Positions 62,621-64,000 of a stretch of 64,000 nt of DNA are shown here, in pieces; position 1 is the first letter of the stretch, and each line of letters opens with the position of its first letter. The stretch spans positions 186,001 through 250,000 of the forward strand of contig QCBP01000001.1 of NCBI GenBank assembly GCA_003279055.1, read 5' to 3'. Source of the stretch: Prochlorococcus sp. AG-347-I21. Lineage in GTDB: Bacteria; Cyanobacteriota; Cyanobacteriia; PCC-6307; Cyanobiaceae. Position numbers and translations under genes: made by a program. The notes under the pieces were generated by a model that searched no databases, had not been told where the DNA came from, and worked only from the letters and a program-made list of their open reading frames with translations.

Positions 62621-63166
62621 TTAAAAATATAGCTCTAACAGTCCATTTGGAGGATTAATAATTAGAAACTTATTTTTTATATCTACTAATGGGACTATTT
62701 CCTTAACAAATGGAATAAGAACTTTTTTTTGATTTTTTAATAGTTCAATAACAAGTAAATTATTTTTCTCATTTTCTAGATTAATAACTTTCCCAATTAT
62801 TTTTAATTCATTATTTTCTAAAATCTTAACTTCAATATTTATGAGTTCCAACAAGTGGAATTCTTCTTTTTTCAGTTTAGGAAGTTGATCGGTTTTTACG
62901 AGAATTTTAAATTTTTTTAGTTGCTCTGCATGATTTCTTGTATTTATTCCTTGGAATTTAAGTATAAAGCTTTCTTTACCAGGCTGTTTGAAACCAGATA
63001 TCAGTTCTATTTTTGAAGGAGTTTCACTTTCTTTTTGCAACCATCTCATTCCTGGGTTCAAAAATCTTTCATCAAAATCACTTAGAGATTTGACCCTTAC
63101 CTGTCCATTAATTCCATGACATGATGTTATTAATCCAACAATTAACCATTCATTTTTATTTATCAT
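62621..63166 (-). CDS. rimM: 16S rRNA-processing protein RimM
   Basis: Ribosome assembly factor of 181 aa acting on the 30S head. The N-terminal RimM domain shows [26 protein letters not shown]; the C-terminal PRC-barrel shows [27 protein letters not shown], typical for the end of RimM. The middle part is rather divergent with many Lys/Glu. It is divergent from ndhS (24-bp gap between start codons) and convergent with glmS. Confidence 0.92.
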   Translation of the reverse strand: MINKNEWLIVGLITSCHGINGQVRVKSLSDFDERFLNPGMRWLQKESETPSKIELISGFKQPGKESFILKFQGINTRNHAEQLKKFKILVKTDQLPKLKKEEFHLLELINIEVKILENNELKIIGKVINLENEKNNLLVIELLKNQKKVLIPFVKEIVPLVDIKNKFLIINPPNGLLELYF

Positions 63167-63190
63167 ATAGTTTATAAGAAAGAGTGTTTT

Positions 63191-63376
63191 ATGGAATTAT
63201 CTACTAAGCCAATACTCCCTGGTTCTTTTGTTGTTGTTAAAGACACTAATTCTATATATAGAGGATATAAAGGGTTTGTACAGAGAGTTACAAAAAAAAG
63301 AGCAGCTGTTCTGTTTGAAGGGGGTAATTGGGATAAACTCATAACTTTTCAGCTAACGAATTTAGAAATATTATAA
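63191..63376 (+). CDS. ndhS: NDH-1 subunit S (ferredoxin-binding SH3-like subunit)
   Basis: Protein of 61 aa of the DUF3252/NdhS family. The core reads [45 protein letters not shown]; the [11 protein letters not shown] part is the family hallmark. NdhS forms an SH3-like barrel on the peripheral arm of cyanobacterial NDH-1 and takes part in docking ferredoxin for cyclic electron flow. Its gene is alone between rimM and rnc, as in related genomes. The short size is normal. Confidence 0.88.
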   Translation: MELSTKPILPGSFVVVKDTNSIYRGYKGFVQRVTKKRAAVLFEGGNWDKLITFQLTNLEIL

Positions 63377-63379
63377 AAA

Positions 63380-64000
63380 TTAGATTTTACCTATAGTTAT
63401 AAATTTTTCTATCAAAACTCTAGCTGCATTTATTTCTGCTTGTTTATGAGACTTGCCATATGCAGATGATTCTTTTAATCCTTTGATAAATATATCGCAT
63501 GAAAATCTTTTCGGGTCTCCATTTTTCTTTGAGACTTCAATTATTTTATAGACTGGCAAATCAAATCCTTTACTTTGACACCACTCTTGCAATACTGTCT
63601 TAGAGTTAAATTTATATGGAGCTTTTAAAAAGATTTCTGAATCTTCCTCCCAAATATCATCTAACCAGAGATTTACTTCCTGAATTGAATTAAAGCAATT
63701 ATATATGGCACCGATTAAAGCTTCTGTACATTCACCAATAATAGTATCCTTTGAATTTTTATCACCAAGAGCTTTAGGACCTTTAATTATTAATTTCTCT
63801 ATATCAATTTTTTTTCCTAATTTTGTTAACCATTCATCACTTACAATGTGTGCTCTTAGTTCTGATCTTTCTCCTACACTCATTTGAGGATATTTTTTTT
63901 CAATAAAATAAGAAGCAGCTAATCTGAGTACTGCATCTCCGAAAAATTCTAGTTTTTCGTAATTTATTATTTTGTCTTCTGAGGAATGGATAAATGCTTG
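63380..64000 (-). CDS. rnc: Ribonuclease III (5' part beyond the window)
   Basis: C-terminal 206 codons of RNase III, which cuts double-stranded RNA in rRNA maturation. The frame is open to the window edge. The signature NYEKLEFFGDAVLRL is in the first 30 visible residues (Phe replaces the usual Leu in EFLGDAV), followed by GECTEALIGAIY with the second metal ligand, and a double-stranded RNA-binding domain (KTVLQEWCQSKGFDLPVY ... YGKSHKQAEINAARVLI). An internal Met at 63883 is not the true start, since the catalytic signature lies upstream of it. Convergent with ndhS, 3 bp apart. Confidence 0.95.
   Translation of the reverse strand, partial: QAFIHSSEDKIINYEKLEFFGDAVLRLAASYFIEKKYPQMSVGERSELRAHIVSDEWLTKLGKKIDIEKLIIKGPKALGDKNSKDTIIGECTEALIGAIYNCFNSIQEVNLWLDDIWEEDSEIFLKAPYKFNSKTVLQEWCQSKGFDLPVYKIIEVSKKNGDPKRFSCDIFIKGLKESSAYGKSHKQAEINAARVLIEKFITIGKI

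Noticed and set aside
63380-63883. Internal Met 63883 as RNase III start
   Set aside because: The frame is open upstream and contains the NYEKLEFFGDAVL signature, so the gene continues past the window end.

Overview
The window is a gene-dense, strongly AT-rich stretch of a picocyanobacterial chromosome. It carries psaC, psbZ, ndhS, sulfolipid genes (sqdB, sqdX), rpaB, ycf23 and a cyanobacterial-type four-ACT aspartate kinase. Together with the low GC, very short intergenic gaps and short proteins this points to Prochlorococcus marinus, most likely a high-light-adapted (HL) ecotype. The assignment rests on recognised protein families and gene order; no database search was run. I see no rRNA, CRISPR array, insertion sequence, prophage or genomic-island signature, so this is core genome. 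No stretch over about 300 bases lacks a gene; the one apparent gap (22694-23034) is the out-of-frame 3' part of holA.

Layout. 1-4.5 kb (minus): sulfolipid genes sqdB-sqdX, then rpmI-rplT-TPR protein-thiG. 4.6-7.5 kb (plus): a SpoIID-domain protein with a SPOR-like segment and a GT2 glycosyltransferase. 7.5-12.9 kb (minus): tig-clpP-clpX-dnaX. 13-17 kb (plus): asd-dapA and RNase J, with tilS convergent. 18-27 kb: ycf23-uvrB, then lysC, a frame-broken holA, cobH and mutS. 27-32 kb: psbZ-ribH, tRNA-Gly(GCC), an NTF2-like protein, a GNAT protein and secA. 32-35.5 kb (minus): miaA, infC, a GntR regulator and cysE. 35.6-41.2 kb (plus): gyrB, an SH3-like protein, paired fluoride channel subunits, mgtE and a group-2 sigma factor. 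41-49.5 kb: alpha/beta hydrolase, sugar kinase, tsaE, ahcY, dedA, ssb, mreBCD, rpaB. 49.5-55.1 kb: lysS, a small conserved protein, smpB, ruvB, a TPR lipoprotein-like protein, an M20 hydrolase and a small membrane protein. 55.2-64 kb: TPP riboswitch and thiC, tktA, fabF-acpP, psaC, glmS, rimM, ndhS and the 3' part of rnc.

How the genes fit together. Asd, DapA and LysC, encoded at two loci, make up the entry to lysine/threonine synthesis. ThiC, under a TPP riboswitch, and ThiG supply the two halves of thiamine. Tig, ClpP and ClpX form a folding/proteolysis cluster. SqdB and SqdX, and probably the GT2 enzyme, make thylakoid glycolipids. MreBCD, GlmS and the SpoIID protein relate to the cell wall. 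Replication and repair are represented by dnaX, holA, gyrB, ssb, uvrB, mutS and ruvB.

The most notable observation is that holA (clamp-loader delta subunit), an essential gene, is split by a -1 frame break exactly at a run of seven A (coding strand). Both halves read well as delta, so full-length protein would need ribosomal or transcriptional slippage, unless one base was lost in sequencing. I found no clearly novel multi-gene system. Secondary leads are the asymmetric FluC pair, the GntR-type regulator with an unassigned C-terminal domain, low-complexity tails on trigger factor and RNase J, and the dapA stop codon lying in a terminator-hairpin loop.
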